DNA of 21,233 nt. It comes from CAZMVU01 sp964569295. GTDB lineage: Bacteria; Hydrogenedentota; Hydrogenedentia; Hydrogenedentales; JAGMZX01. Positions 15,424 to 21,233 of this stretch are shown piece after piece. Each line of letters begins with the position of its first letter. The stretch's first letter is position 1. Under the pieces are notes generated by a model, which saw only the letters and a list, made by a program, of their open reading frames with translations, was not told the DNA's origin and did not search any database. Location of the stretch: contig CAZMVU010000076.1 in assembly GCA_964569295.1 (NCBI GenBank), forward strand, positions 1 through 21,233, in the 5' to 3' direction. Made by a program: the position numbers and the translations under genes.

Positions 15424-15825
15424 TTACGTGGAGCGGTTGGCGGCGCGAAGACTTTCCAACACGCGGCGGTGCATGACAGCGGCGAGTCTGTCATCGATGC
15501 CGAAGGGTTCCGCAATGCGGCAGGGGATGTCCGGATGGGCTGCGGCCGCTTCTTCCGTCAGGCGGGGTATGTCGCGCATCGAGTGGCGGCCGGGCGACAG
15601 GAAGTACGGCAGCACCACGACGGCGCGCGCACCCCGCCCCACACAGCGCTCGAAAGCTTGGGCTATAGTCGGCTCGGCGATTTCCATGTGCGCCGGTTCG
15701 ACGATGGCCGCGCCGGTGGCCTCGGCATAGATACGGCACATTTCAACGAGCATCTCGTTGGCGGCGGGCCGCTTGCTCCCGTGGTCCACGACCACGACGC
15801 CTATGTGCGGTGCGATGTGTTCCAC
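15424..15825 (-). CDS. Short CbiX/SirB-type sirohydrochlorin chelatase
   Basis: Predicted 133-residue protein of the class II chelatase family, which inserts cobalt or iron into sirohydrochlorin (for cobalamin or siroheme) or, in some members, nickel. Signatures: VVVDHGSK at the N-terminus with His15, EPAHMEIAEPTI in the middle, and LPYFLSPGRH with His81 before DIP. The length fits the single-domain small form (CbiXS), which works as a dimer, rather than two-domain SirB. The start is GTG with a GAGG ten bases upstream. No other cobalamin or siroheme gene is nearby, so the metal and pathway remain open. It follows the sulfatase gene on the same strand after 142 bases. Confidence 0.88.
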   Translation of the reverse strand: MEHIAPHIGVVVVDHGSKRPAANEMLVEMCRIYAEATGAAIVEPAHMEIAEPTIAQAFERCVGRGARAVVVLPYFLSPGRHSMRDIPRLTEEAAAAHPDIPCRIAEPFGIDDRLAAVMHRRVLESLRAANRST

Positions 15826-15942
15826 AATGACTGCGCCTCAGGTTGTTGGCGGCGGATACTTGGTGCTCGTCTGATCCCGCCTGCACCATCGCCCCGGGAT
15901 ACGCTATGCCCGGCCACTGCTACCACCGAACACACGGTGTCG

Positions 15943-15956
15943 CGGGAACGTTCCCG
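15943..15956. repeat. 14-bp perfect palindrome between sulfatase and chelatase genes
   Basis: CGGGAACGTTCCCG reads the same on both strands. It is 12 bases beyond the sulfatase stop and 118 bases before the chelatase start. It may be an operator or a small hairpin with ACGT loop; no T run follows on either strand. Confidence 0.5.
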
Positions 15957-15967
15957 GCGCGCTGCGT

Positions 15968-17296
15968 TTATGGGGCGAGTTGTGCTGCCAAATCGCGTTG
16001 CACCGCTTCGTATGCGGGGTCGCCGTAGCGGTTCTCGAACTCGTGCGGGTCGGCGGTGAGGTCGTACAGGGCGCGGAAATCGGGGTCCGGCGTTTCGAGC
16101 AGCTTGTGCGTGGCCGTTCGCGCGATGTACATGGCGCGGCGCGGATCTTCCGCACACGCCGCCGCGCGCAATGTGTGCCCGGGCTCCCGCAGACATGGCA
16201 CGAGGCTGGTCCCTTCGCATGTCTCGGGGACGGGCACCCCCGCCAGTTCCAGGAACGTGGGGAAGATGTCCGTGAGTTCGGCGAGTGCCGGATCGCGCTC
16301 GCCCCGCCGTTGGCCCGGCATGCCCGCGACAAGCAGGGGCGTGCGCAGGAGGGAATCGTACACCTGATTGTGTTTCTTCGTGATCAGCCCGTGCTGGCCC
16401 ATGTAGTCGCCATGGTCGCTTGCGAATACGATGAGGTTATTCGTATGCCCCCGCGCGGTGAGCGTGGCGAGCAGCCGGCCAATCTGCTGATCCATATGGC
16501 TTATGTTCGCATAGTAAAGGGCGAGTACCCGGCGAAACCGCGCCTCGGTCATTTCTTTGGGATCGAAAAAGCCGCCATGTTTCGCATCGTATTCGGGCAC
16601 GGGGAGCGTGAAGCCGGCGGGCAGGGTGAGGGCCGCCGGGTCGTACAGGCGATCCCACGGCCGGGGCGGATCGAAGGGGTGGTGCGGCTTGATGAAACTG
16701 GCCCACAGGAAGAACGGCTCGCGCGCACGCCGCTGGAGGAAGCGCACCCCCTGGTCGCCGGTCCATGTGGTCGCGTGCATGGATTCCGGCAGGTTCGATG
16801 GCAGCGCGCCGAGCGCATGCCAATAGGCGATCGGCGCTTGCGCGCGATCCACCTGGTCCCATACATCGATCCGGTCGATACGGTTGTGCTCTTTGAGCCA
16901 GGCATGGTAATCGTCGTCGTTACGGCCCGGGCCGTCCTGCTCGGCGAGTACGAGCGTATCGATGCCGTAGGGGGCGCGGGTTGGGTTGAAGTGCATTTTG
17001 CCCACGGCCGCCGTTTGATACCCGGCGTTGCGCAGGAGATGCGCGAAGGTCACCGCGTCCGGGCGCAGACTGTCGCGGTTGTCGACAACGCCATGGGTGC
17101 GCGGGCGCTGGCCGGTGAGGATGGTGCTGCGGCTGGGCACGCACAGGGCCTGCTGGCAGATAGCTTGTTCGAAGTGTACGGCGTGGGCGGCCAGATTGTC
17201 CAGGTTGGGCGTGCGCACATCCGGGTTGCCAGCGAACCCCAGGCAATCCCACCGGAGTTGATCGGCTGTGATAAGGATAATGTTTGGAGGTAGCAT
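15968..17296 (-). CDS. Type I (formylglycine-dependent) sulfatase
   Basis: Predicted 442-residue hydrolase of sulfate esters in the alkaline-phosphatase superfamily. Metal ligands begin with ITADQLRWD (Asp12), the activation site is CVPSRSTILTGQ with Cys52 and Arg56 (CxPSR, so a Cys-type sulfatase needing formylglycine maturation), then KMHFNP and SDHGDYMGQHGL supply further substrate and calcium contacts. I see no clear signal peptide from the ATG at 17296; a longer frame to 17326 adds only basic residues. So it may be cytoplasmic, or exported by a route I cannot see. No formylglycine-generating enzyme is in the window. Such enzymes commonly desulfate glycans or choline/phenyl sulfates; the substrate is unknown. 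Choline-sulfatase-like and phosphonate-hydrolase-like members share these motifs. Confidence 0.9.
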   Translation of the reverse strand: MLPPNIILITADQLRWDCLGFAGNPDVRTPNLDNLAAHAVHFEQAICQQALCVPSRSTILTGQRPRTHGVVDNRDSLRPDAVTFAHLLRNAGYQTAAVGKMHFNPTRAPYGIDTLVLAEQDGPGRNDDDYHAWLKEHNRIDRIDVWDQVDRAQAPIAYWHALGALPSNLPESMHATTWTGDQGVRFLQRRAREPFFLWASFIKPHHPFDPPRPWDRLYDPAALTLPAGFTLPVPEYDAKHGGFFDPKEMTEARFRRVLALYYANISHMDQQIGRLLATLTARGHTNNLIVFASDHGDYMGQHGLITKKHNQVYDSLLRTPLLVAGMPGQRRGERDPALAELTDIFPTFLELAGVPVPETCEGTSLVPCLREPGHTLRAAACAEDPRRAMYIARTATHKLLETPDPDFRALYDLTADPHEFENRYGDPAYEAVQRDLAAQLAP

Positions 17297-17625
17297 GGTG
17301 TTTTTCCGTGAACTGGCTGGCCGCACTTGCTAAGGTACGCTACTGTAGCGGCTTGCGTTGAGGCGGCGCAACCCGCCAAGAGCCCTTTTGCAGCACGCCT
17401 GAAGCAGCCCTTTCATCCGTTGACACCCGCATGGGCCATATGCTAGCGTGTTTCTTGACTTTATGGAGGCGGGAAGAACCGCGGAGGGGGGGAGAAAACG
17501 CAGCGTGTGCCACAAGGCATGCGCCGCTGAGAAACCCGACTCGGGCTGGCAGTGTTCCACACAAACGGCAGGCGGCCGGGCATGCGGGCAGGCCCGCGTG
17601 ACGGCGCCTGAGCATGAGGGCCGAC
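17297..17625. promoter_or_regulatory. Divergent control region between sulfatase and TPR-like genes
   Basis: This 329-base gap has no supported gene. It holds an inverted repeat GCTAC-T-GTAGC inside CGCTACTGTAGCG at 17338-17350, a GGCGG/CCGCC stem at 17362-17377, and a promoter-like TTGACA/TATGCT pair at 17420-17444. GAGGG lies five bases before the ATG of the TPR-like gene. Confidence 0.45.
17420..17444 (+). promoter_or_regulatory. Promoter-like pair before the TPR-like gene
   Basis: TTGACA (17420-17425) and TATGCT (17439-17444) match sigma70 hexamers well, but the spacer is only 13 bases, too short for a standard promoter. Either half may work with another partner. Confidence 0.25.
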
Positions 17626-19242
17626 ATGACGCGCACCACACGTTTGGGTTCCTTTATCGCGCTGCTTCTGGCAGTCGCTATGTCCGATGCCGCCGCTTGG
17701 GACGCCCGTGCCCAGCGAACCATTGCCTACATGTCCTTACAGGTGATTCAGGAAGACTACCCGGATATCCTGCGCCAGTACGACAGGGACATTTTGCGCG
17801 GCGCCAAGACAGGCTATGAGGAGTTTGCCGACACCATGCCGCTGAGCGACGCGGACGACGCCGTGGCGGCGGTGGGTGCACAAATCCAATTGTTGCGCAA
17901 TGTACGGGAATACGGGGTGAATAGCTACTTCGCTTTCCGCATGGGCGTGCTCTCTTCGCTGGTGGCTGATGTGATGGTTCCCTTTGGGTTTGCATGGACG
18001 CCCCAGGAGCAAAGCATTCAGGCGCGCATGGAGGAAGATATCGAAGCGCACCTCGATAACTACCGCTATGTACGCGCTGATAGCCGCCGAACGTATGTGC
18101 GCAATGCCCAGGCCTATTTTTATGAGAAGCGCCGCTTCCACAATGAAAACAAGCAGATCATTGCCGAGGACTACACCTCCGGTGCGGGCTATGCGGGCTT
18201 GCTGAGAAACGCCGGGCAGGACTACTTCAACAAGGCCATCAATGCCGTGGCCGACACCTGGCACACGGTATTGCGCTCCCAGGCGGACGCCACCGACCAG
18301 GAAGCCTCCCCGACTATGCTCACCTGGTATTTTGTGAAGGAAATCGCGTACTTCCTCGAGGTACAAGAAAACTTCCAACGGGCTAACCGCGCGTACGAAC
18401 TGTTCCAGCGCAAGAACCCCGGCATTCTGCGCGCGTATGAGGAAGTGGGTGATCTGTATTACGCCTTTGGCAGCGAGCAGGCCGTGGAGCGTGGCGTAAA
18501 TGAGTGGAAGCTCGCATACAGCCTGCGTGGCAGCCGGCGCAAGAACGTAGGGGAAAAGCTCTCCGCGCACTACATGCGCGTTGGCCGCGAGTATTTCGAT
18601 AAGGAACGCTACGACGACACCGATCTGCCCAATGCGCTCGATGCGTTTCAAGAGGCGCTTAAATACAACCGCGCGGACACCGAAGCGGCAGATTACGTCC
18701 AGCAGGTCAACCGGAAGATCAAAGAACGCGAAGAGCTGCGCGAACTCTACCTCGAGATCATTTCCAAGGCGGAAGCCATTCGCGAAGAAGCCAGCCGCGC
18801 CGCCCTCGAAGGCGATTACGGCACCGCTATCATTCAGTACCGCAAGGGCATCAACCTGTTCGAGTCTGTGGGCGATGAGTTTGACAACCTGGCCGAGACC
18901 GCCGATAGCGGTGTCAGCGACCTGACAAAAGACATGGATCAGGTCATCCAGGAGATCATCAACAAGGCCACCGGCGCCCTCGATGAGGGCGAGGCTGCCC
19001 GGGATGACCGCCGCTATGACGAGGCCATTAGAGCCTTCGAGCGGGTCCCGAGCATCCTCGATGAGATCCCCGAGGATGTGAGCCAATCGCAACTCGAGGA
19101 CAAAAGGGATCTGCAGGAGATGTCTGAACAGAAGATCCAGGAAGCCAAACGTGAGAAGGCCGAGTTCGAGCGGCGTCAGCGTGAGGCCCAGCAGGCCCAG
19201 CAGGCGGGCGGCGGTGGAGGAGGAGGAGGAGGAGGAGGCTGA
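17626..19242 (+). CDS. Exported helical-repeat protein with degenerate zinc-phospholipase C-like N-terminus and poly-Gly tail
   Basis: Predicted 538-residue exported protein. The signal peptide fits cleavage at AAA|W, so the mature chain would begin with Trp25. Mature WDARAQRTIAYMSL resembles the start of S1/P1 nucleases and zinc-dependent phospholipase C, whose N-terminal Trp binds zinc; residues 104-123 (FRMGVLSSLVADVMVPFGFA) align without gaps to the helix that carries two His and one Asp ligands in B. cereus PLC. Asp115 is kept, but the His sites read Gln30, Ser111 and Gly121, so catalysis is unlikely. From about 230 to 470 come TPR-like pairs such as RYDEAIRAFERV and DYGTAIIQYRKG. A charged coiled-coil-like helix and eleven Gly end it. 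Start at 17626 has GAGGG upstream; ATG at 17614 does not. Function unknown; perhaps an envelope scaffold. Confidence 0.75.
   Translation: MTRTTRLGSFIALLLAVAMSDAAAWDARAQRTIAYMSLQVIQEDYPDILRQYDRDILRGAKTGYEEFADTMPLSDADDAVAAVGAQIQLLRNVREYGVNSYFAFRMGVLSSLVADVMVPFGFAWTPQEQSIQARMEEDIEAHLDNYRYVRADSRRTYVRNAQAYFYEKRRFHNENKQIIAEDYTSGAGYAGLLRNAGQDYFNKAINAVADTWHTVLRSQADATDQEASPTMLTWYFVKEIAYFLEVQENFQRANRAYELFQRKNPGILRAYEEVGDLYYAFGSEQAVERGVNEWKLAYSLRGSRRKNVGEKLSAHYMRVGREYFDKERYDDTDLPNALDAFQEALKYNRADTEAADYVQQVNRKIKEREELRELYLEIISKAEAIREEASRAALEGDYGTAIIQYRKGINLFESVGDEFDNLAETADSGVSDLTKDMDQVIQEIINKATGALDEGEAARDDRRYDEAIRAFERVPSILDEIPEDVSQSQLEDKRDLQEMSEQKIQEAKREKAEFERRQREAQQAQQAGGGGGGGGGGG
19204..19239 (+). repeat. 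GGA microsatellite coding a C-terminal glycine tail
   Basis: Seven GGA codons in a row (19216-19236), flanked by GGC and GGT codons, give eleven Gly just before the TGA stop of the TPR-like gene. The tract is purine-only over 21 bases and prone to slippage by whole codons. Confidence 0.9.
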
Positions 19243-19284
19243 TCACTGGGCGTGTGAGCGCCAAAACGCATGTTGGACGGTTAC

Positions 19285-19315
19285 CCCCCGGTTCCTTTTT
19301 GGAGCCGGGGGTTCT
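19285..19315 (+). terminator. Intrinsic terminator-like hairpin after the TPR-like gene
   Basis: An 11-bp stem with one G-T pair (CCCCCGGTTCC at 19285-19295, GGAGCCGGGGG at 19301-19311) closes a TTTTT loop and is followed by TTCT. It is very stable, though the T tract is short. Confidence 0.65.
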
Positions 19316-19489
19316 CGTGCGTAGAGGCTACAGCAGCGCGCGAAGCAGATGGCACTGTGGGGGGCTGCCCCGTGTGCTGTGCGGATTCCAGTGGCGCGGC
19401 AGGGGGGGGGCTCCTTTCCAGCATGGTGCATGCAGTCGATGGTGCGCAGCAGCCCTGAGCGCCGCTATTACTGTGGGGGCGGGTGCCCC

Positions 19490-19522
19490 AAAAAACGCCC
19501 GGGCCGCAATGGACCCGGGCGT
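19490..19522 (-). terminator. Rho-independent terminator of the Gfo/Idh/MocA gene
   Basis: Read on the minus strand, a 9-bp perfect stem (ACGCCCGGG and CCCGGGCGT) with a 10-nt loop is followed by a run of T (A6 at 19490-19495 on the plus strand). It begins 38 bases after the stop codon, where a terminator should be. Confidence 0.85.
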
Positions 19523-19560
19523 GGCCGGTGTTTCTCGATGGTTTCACGCGGGGAGTGCGC

Positions 19561-20913
19561 TTAGACCGGCAACTCCCAGCCGCGGCGGTATTCCTTCGAC
19601 AGGTACTTGTTAGCCCCTTCGTTGTTGATAATCTGGCCGGTTTCCGCATCGTATTCGATCTTTTCGCCGGCAAGCAGCGCCACGTTGCCCATGTTCGCGA
19701 CTTCGGTGAGGGGGCCGGCATACCCGAAATGGCTTGCGGCTTCCGCCTCGCCCTTGCATGCGTCGATCCAGTTGGCGTGCGGGTTTTGCCGCCTCACGCG
19801 CGGCAGCGTTTCCTCAGGGAAAGTGTAGGCCTTCATTTTGGCGTCGGGCAGCAGGCGTGGATCGCCCCCGTATTCACCCGCGGTGGCATAGCCCTTCGTG
19901 CCGATGAGGAGCGAACCGTTGTCGCCGTCGCCCATCTTCTCGTCCTCGGGAATGTCGGCGGGCCGGGGCGGCTCGAAACTGCCGTCGTGCCAGTAGACCA
20001 CTACGGGGCCCATGTCGCCGCGGGCGGGGAAGTTGTACTTGATGACCGAGCCCAGCGGCGCCGTCTCTTCGGTCATGCCTTCCTGTTTCACAACTTCGCA
20101 GGTGAAGGTCTTGGCGTCCATGAGCTTCAAGGACCAGAAGACGGGATCCATGATATGGCACGCCATATCGCCGATGGCGCCGCATCCGAAGTCCCACCAG
20201 CCGCGCCACTTGAAGGGCGCATAGTCCTCGTTGTAGGGACGCCAGGGGGCGGGCCCGATCCACACGTCCCAGTGCATGTGATCAGGTACGGCCTGGGACG
20301 GGAGCGGGTCTTTGATGCCCTGGGGCCAAACCGGCCGGTTCGTCCACACATGGGCTTCTTCGACCTGGCCGATGTCGCCGTTCCACACCAGCTCGCAATA
20401 CTTGCGTACGCCGTCCTGGCAGTGGCCCTGGTTGCCCATCTGCGTGGTGACGCCGGTTTCCTTGGCAATCTTGCGCAGTAAGCGCGCTTCGGCCACGGTG
20501 TGCGTGAGGGGCTTCTGCACGAAGACGTGCTTGCCCATCATCATGGCGGCGTAGGCGGCGGGGGCGTGGGAGTGATCGGGCGTCGAGATGGTGCAGGCGT
20601 CGATCTTATCGCCCATCTTGTCGAGCATGTCGCGCCAGTCTTTGAATTTCTCGGCGTCCTTGATTTTGTAAAAGGCTTCCGCTGCCCGGTTCCAGTCCGG
20701 GTCGGCCATAGCGACCACGTTTTCCCGCCGGCAGGCCATGATATCGCCCGTACCCTTGCCGCCCACGCCGATGCCCGCCACGTTCATTTTTTCGTTCGGT
20801 GAAATCTTATTGGGCACGACCTTGGCCGCGTTCACGCGCGGCGCGGCCGCCACGAAGGCGGCGCTCGTCGTTGTGGCCGTGAGGAATGCCCGTCTGCTAA
20901 GTTTACTGCCCAT
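19561..20913 (-). CDS. Tat-exported Gfo/Idh/MocA-family oxidoreductase
   Basis: Predicted 450-residue NAD(P)-dependent oxidoreductase. The N-terminus has a twin-arginine signal (SRRAFL, residues 6-11, then a Thr/Ala hydrophobic run to about 30), so it is folded in the cytoplasm and exported with cofactor. The Rossmann motif GIGVGG (Gly47, Gly49, Gly52) follows, then STPDHSHAPAA and VQKPLTHT with Lys134; the usual EKP is QKP, a common form in this exported subgroup. GCGAIGDMACHIMD holds the catalytic-region Asp/His pair. Substrates of the family are sugars, inositols and similar polyols, but many exported members are uncharacterised. Start at 20913 is set by the Tat signal and a GGAG nine bases upstream; the frame is open to 21024. 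It stands alone, with its own promoter and terminator. Confidence 0.92.
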   Translation of the reverse strand: MGSKLSRRAFLTATTTSAAFVAAAPRVNAAKVVPNKISPNEKMNVAGIGVGGKGTGDIMACRRENVVAMADPDWNRAAEAFYKIKDAEKFKDWRDMLDKMGDKIDACTISTPDHSHAPAAYAAMMMGKHVFVQKPLTHTVAEARLLRKIAKETGVTTQMGNQGHCQDGVRKYCELVWNGDIGQVEEAHVWTNRPVWPQGIKDPLPSQAVPDHMHWDVWIGPAPWRPYNEDYAPFKWRGWWDFGCGAIGDMACHIMDPVFWSLKLMDAKTFTCEVVKQEGMTEETAPLGSVIKYNFPARGDMGPVVVYWHDGSFEPPRPADIPEDEKMGDGDNGSLLIGTKGYATAGEYGGDPRLLPDAKMKAYTFPEETLPRVRRQNPHANWIDACKGEAEAASHFGYAGPLTEVANMGNVALLAGEKIEYDAETGQIINNEGANKYLSKEYRRGWELPV

Positions 20914-21130
20914 AGTGCCCTCTCCTTGTTTTGTTCGCGTACACTGAAGAACGTTGCCCTTTGCTGCCGAAGCCGGCACATGCACAACTTCATGGCGCTG
21001 CACAGCCTGCCTATAGGCGGGCACGTTGTTTGTTTCTTGAACTGGTCACGGCAGGCGGCCGGCCGTGTATGCTTCCTTCCTTTTGTTTGGCCATTGCATG
21101 AGACGGACCGCGGCCACCGTCGAAAACGGC
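20914..21130 (-). other. Long 5' leader of the Gfo/Idh/MocA gene
   Basis: If the promoter at 21138-21166 is used, the transcript has a leader of roughly 215 bases before the ATG. It holds one clear small hairpin (TGCCG, loop GCTT, CGGCA on the minus strand, about 20967-20980) and ends in a purine-rich ribosome binding site. I recognise no known riboswitch family. Confidence 0.4.
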
Positions 21131-21137
21131 GAATCCT

Positions 21138-21166
21138 AGCATACTGAGCTGGACCCGCAGCGTCAA
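21138..21166 (-). promoter_or_regulatory. Sigma70-type promoter of the Gfo/Idh/MocA gene
   Basis: On the minus strand, TTGACG (21166-21161), a 17-base spacer and TATGCT (21143-21138) make the best promoter in the window: five of six -35 bases and optimal spacing. Confidence 0.65.
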
Positions 21167-21170
21167 CGCA

Positions 21171-21199
21171 TGGACCCACCAGGGCAATCGCATTAAAAT
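21171..21199 (+). promoter_or_regulatory. Possible promoter for a gene beyond the right edge
   Basis: TGGACC (21171-21176), a 17-base spacer and TAAAAT (21194-21199) face right, back to back with the Gfo/Idh/MocA promoter. The match is four of six and five of six. A small hairpin, ATCTC-TTT-GAGAT, lies at 21216-21228 just after it. Confidence 0.4.
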
Positions 21200-21233
21200 T
21201 CACATCTGGAGCAGGATCTCTTTGAGATAGCTG

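Larger units (their letters stand above)
19243..19560. other. Convergent gap with two terminators
   Basis: No gene is seen in this 318-base stretch. It holds one hairpin serving the TPR-like gene (19285-19311), one serving the Gfo/Idh/MocA gene (19490-19522), an extra GGGGC/GCCCC hairpin (19476-19489) and a run of eight G at 19402-19409. Confidence 0.7.

Noticed and set aside
15980..17293. 437-codon open frame on the plus strand
   Set aside because: It mirrors the sulfatase gene almost exactly, and the sulfatase has the complete CxPSR active site.
17737..19092. 451-codon open frame on the minus strand
   Set aside because: Antisense to the TPR-like gene, which has a signal peptide, ribosome binding site and downstream hairpin.
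19402..19409. Run of eight G as a phase-variation tract
   Set aside because: It lies in a convergent gap with no gene or promoter that its length could switch.
1..21233. tRNA, rRNA, CRISPR array, insertion sequence or integrase
   Set aside because: Reading both strands I found no cloverleaf with T-arm consensus, no regularly spaced repeats, no terminal inverted repeats with transposase, and no recombinase motif.

Overview
The window is a G+C-rich bacterial chromosome segment with 17 protein-coding genes and no rRNA, tRNA or CRISPR array that I can see. Tat-exported Gfo/Idh/MocA oxidoreductase, type I sulfatase, exported HEAT and TPR-like proteins and minor-pilin genes together suggest an environmental, Gram-negative, heterotrophic lineage of the Planctomycetes/Verrucomicrobia/Hydrogenedentes sort. 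This placement is an inference from gene style; no marker gene here settles it.

Layout. (1) 1-538 has no gene but holds a cluster of hairpins and a C-rich tract. (2) 539-5023 (+) is a tight four-gene unit: three prepilin-like proteins in the order GspI/PilV-like, GspJ/PilW-like, GspK/PilX-like, then an exported HEAT-repeat protein. The large GspK/PilX-like protein carries one CxxCH haem-type motif, two EF-hand-like loops and a bactofilin-like stretch. (3) 5205-8232 (-) reads folP, glmM, then an enoyl-CoA hydratase/isomerase: folate synthesis, cell-wall amino sugar synthesis and acyl-CoA metabolism. (4) 8400-10668 (+) has an acyl-CoA dehydrogenase divergent from folP, then a monoacylglycerol-lipase-like hydrolase. 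(5) 10872-15212 (+) is an envelope-flavoured run: small two-TM protein, exported parvulin-type PPIase, M23 metallopeptidase overlapping it by ATGA, and a PlsC-type acyltransferase. (6) 15424-17296 (-) has a sulfatase followed by a short CbiX/SirB-type chelatase. (7) 17626-19242 (+) is an exported helical-repeat protein whose N-terminus looks like a zinc-dependent phospholipase C/S1-P1 nuclease domain that has lost its histidine ligands. (8) 19561-20913 (-) is a Tat-exported Gfo/Idh/MocA protein with a clear terminator and a good sigma70-type promoter; a second promoter points out of the right edge.

How the genes fit together. Groups 2 and 5 concern the cell envelope and a pilus or type II secretion-like fibre tip. 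Groups 3 and 4 mix housekeeping synthesis with fatty-acyl turnover (lipase, dehydrogenase, hydratase/isomerase; PlsC would re-esterify acyl chains). Groups 6 and 8 fit use of sulfated or complex glycans. The best candidates for new biology are the pilin-like protein with a haem-type motif and calcium-type loops, and the ligand-stripped phospholipase-like repeat protein. Both are hypotheses from reading the sequence without database searches.
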